Assembly (NCBI GenBank): GCA_035540675.1
Contig: DATLGB010000034.1
Span: 1 to 22,419 of the forward strand
DNA length: 22,419 nucleotides
Direction of reading: 5' to 3'
DNA from: DATLGB01 sp035540675
GTDB lineage: Bacteria > Actinomycetota > Thermoleophilia > Solirubrobacterales > Solirubrobacteraceae
Part shown: positions 21,027-22,419 of the stretch, piece by piece
Layout of the letters: every line of letters starts with the position of its first letter
Numbering within the stretch: position 1 is the first letter of the stretch
Program-made: the position numbers and the translations under genes
The notes under the pieces: model-generated
The model's input: only the letters and a program-made list of their open reading frames with translations
Databases searched by the model: none
What the model was told of the DNA's origin: nothing

Positions 21027-22419
21027 TGCTGGCGCAGGTGACGAGCTTCGCGCTCGACGGGGTCGAGAGCCGCCGCGTGACCGTCGAGGCCGACATCCGC
21101 GGCGGGCTGCCCGCGTTCAACGTCGTCGGGCTGGCGGACAAGGCGGTGCGCGAGGCGCGGGAGCGGGTGCGGGCGGCGATCGTCAACTCCGGCTTCGAGT
21201 TCCCGTCCAAACGCATCACGGTCAACCTCGCGCCGGCGTACCTGCGCAAGGTCGGGCCGGCGTTCGACCTGCCGCTGGCGGTGGCGGTGCTGGCGGCGAG
21301 CGGGCAGGTGGACACCGATCTCGCCGACTGGGCGTTCGGCGGCGAGGTGGGGCTGCAGGGCGAGCTGCGGCCGGTACGCGGTGCGCTGGCGCTGGCGGAG
21401 GGGACGCGGCGGCACTGCGTGGGGCGGCTGATGCTGCCGCGCGGCCGCGCCCGCGAGGCGGCGCTCGTCGAGGGAGTCGAGGTCGTGGGCGTCGAGTCGC
21501 TGCGGGAGGCGGTGGACGTCCTGTGCGGCCGTGCCGAGCCGCCACCGCTGCCGCCGCCGGCCGCCGACACGGCGCGCGAGGATGCCGACGCGCCCGATCT
21601 GGCCGACGTGCGCGGCCAGAACGGCCTGATCGAGCCGCTGGTGATCGCGGTGGCCGGGGCGCACAACCTCTATCTGCACGGGCCGCCCGGCACCGGGAAG
21701 ACCATGCTGGCGCGACGGATCCCCACGCTGCTGCCGCCGATGACGCGCGAAGAGGCGATCGAGGTCACGCGCATCCACTCCGTCGCCGGGCTGCACGACG
21801 GCGACGGGCTGATCGAGGAGCGGCCGTTCCGCGCCCCGCACCACCTGATCTCGCCGTCGGGCCTGGTCGGCGGCGGCGCGACGCCGCAGCCCGGCGAGGT
21901 CACCCTCGCCCACAACGGCGTGCTGTTCCTCGACGAGCTCTCCGAGTACCCGCGGTCGACGCTGGACGCGCTGCGCACCCCGCTCGAGGACGGGCGGATC
22001 GTGATCGTCCGCGCGCAGCGGGTGCTGGCCTTCCCCACGCGGTGCATGCTCGTCGCGGCGTCGAACCCCTGCCCGTGCGGCCGCGAGGAGGACAGGTGCG
22101 GCTGCAGCGCGACCGAGCTGGCGCGGCACCGGCGGCGGCTGTCGGGCCCGATGCTCGACCGGCTGGACATCACGCTCGGCGTGCACCGCCCGAGCGCCGA
22201 GGCGCTGCGCGACCAGGTCGCGCCGCGGTCGGCGGTGGTGCGCGCGCAGGTCGTGGAGGCGCGCGAGCGCCAGCGGCGCCGCTACGCCGGCACCGGCATC
22301 CGCTGCAACGGCGAGCTGACGGGGGCGGCGCTGCGCAGGCTCGCGCGCGTCACGCCGAGCGCGATGCGGCTGCTCTACGAGGCCCACGACCGCGAGGGGC
22401 TCAGCGCGCGCGGGCACCA
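21026..22419 (+). CDS. comM: YifB/ComM-family Mg-chelatase-like AAA ATPase, 3'-truncated by window edge
   Basis: ATPase of the ComM family, a hexameric helicase that promotes branch migration of incoming DNA in natural transformation. The visible 464 residues of about 500 start MLAQVTSFALDGVESRRVTVE and contain the ChlI N-terminal domain (FNVVGLADKAVREARERVRAA, ITVNLAPAYLRKVG, FDLPLAVAVL). The AAA module has Walker A GPPGTGKT (219-226), RAPHH, Walker B VLFLDEL (D303-E304), a Cys cluster NPCPCG...CGC typical of YifB, and the C-terminal domain beginning GPMLDRLDI. ATG 21026 has a GAGGA site 9 bases upstream (21012-21016). There is no stop before the window end. dprA would be the expected next gene. 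Confidence 0.95.
   Translation, partial: MLAQVTSFALDGVESRRVTVEADIRGGLPAFNVVGLADKAVREARERVRAAIVNSGFEFPSKRITVNLAPAYLRKVGPAFDLPLAVAVLAASGQVDTDLADWAFGGEVGLQGELRPVRGALALAEGTRRHCVGRLMLPRGRAREAALVEGVEVVGVESLREAVDVLCGRAEPPPLPPPAADTAREDADAPDLADVRGQNGLIEPLVIAVAGAHNLYLHGPPGTGKTMLARRIPTLLPPMTREEAIEVTRIHSVAGLHDGDGLIEERPFRAPHHLISPSGLVGGGATPQPGEVTLAHNGVLFLDELSEYPRSTLDALRTPLEDGRIVIVRAQRVLAFPTRCMLVAASNPCPCGREEDRCGCSATELARHRRRLSGPMLDRLDITLGVHRPSAEALRDQVAPRSAVVRAQVVEARERQRRRYAGTGIRCNGELTGAALRRLARVTPSAMRLLYEAHDREGLSARGH

Noticed and set aside
20732..22417. 561-aa open frame on the minus strand opposite yraN and comM
   Set aside because: The + strand encodes full YraN and ComM motifs. The minus frame is low-complexity Arg/Ala/His and has no domain.

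Overview
The window is about 22.4 kb of very GC-rich chromosomal DNA. It has dense coding, strong third-position G/C bias, many GTG and TTG starts, and genes joined by 4-base stop/start overlaps. Gene content and order (ffh-rpsP-KH-rimM-trmD-rplS-lepB-rnhB-yraN-comM), a BMP-type nucleoside ABC transporter, and ribosomal and membrane proteins with Ala/Pro/Glu tails suggest an actinobacterium. A deep-branching group such as Thermoleophilia/Solirubrobacterales is my guess; this is inference, since no rRNA is present. I see no mobile elements, CRISPR arrays, tRNAs or phage genes.

Region 1 (1-10479) is one long + strand operon for taking up and breaking down nucleosides. It encodes cytidine deaminase (5' end outside the window), a purine nucleoside phosphorylase, a pyrimidine (thymidine-type) nucleoside phosphorylase, adenosine deaminase, a BMP-family substrate-binding lipoprotein, a double-domain ABC ATPase and two permeases. 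Imported nucleosides would be deaminated and then phosphorolysed to free bases and (deoxy)ribose-1-phosphate. Joined to the end of this set are a 558-aa protein that I do not recognise by name and a small lipoprotein cytochrome c that appears to start at CTG. The C-terminal third of the 558-aa protein looks like a diverged nucleoside phosphorylase/nucleosidase core. This is the best candidate in the window for an undescribed function.

Region 2 (10480-13468) opens with a near-perfect 18-bp inverted repeat. Two secreted or lipid-anchored proteins of unknown function follow, then an NfeD/SPFH membrane pair behind what looks like a leaderless promoter. A convergent minus-strand gene (13481-14764) encodes an EAL-GAF protein. 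Its EAL domain has lost several metal-binding residues, so it probably does not cleave c-di-GMP.

Region 3 (14819-22419) is the conserved protein-targeting and translation cluster: Ffh, S16, a KH protein, RimM, TrmD, L19, signal peptidase I, RNase HII, a serine beta-lactamase-like lipoprotein set into the cluster, YraN, and ComM (cut by the window end). A small hairpin with a T-run lies just before rplS. Nearly every stretch is coding; the longest gap is about 90 bases.
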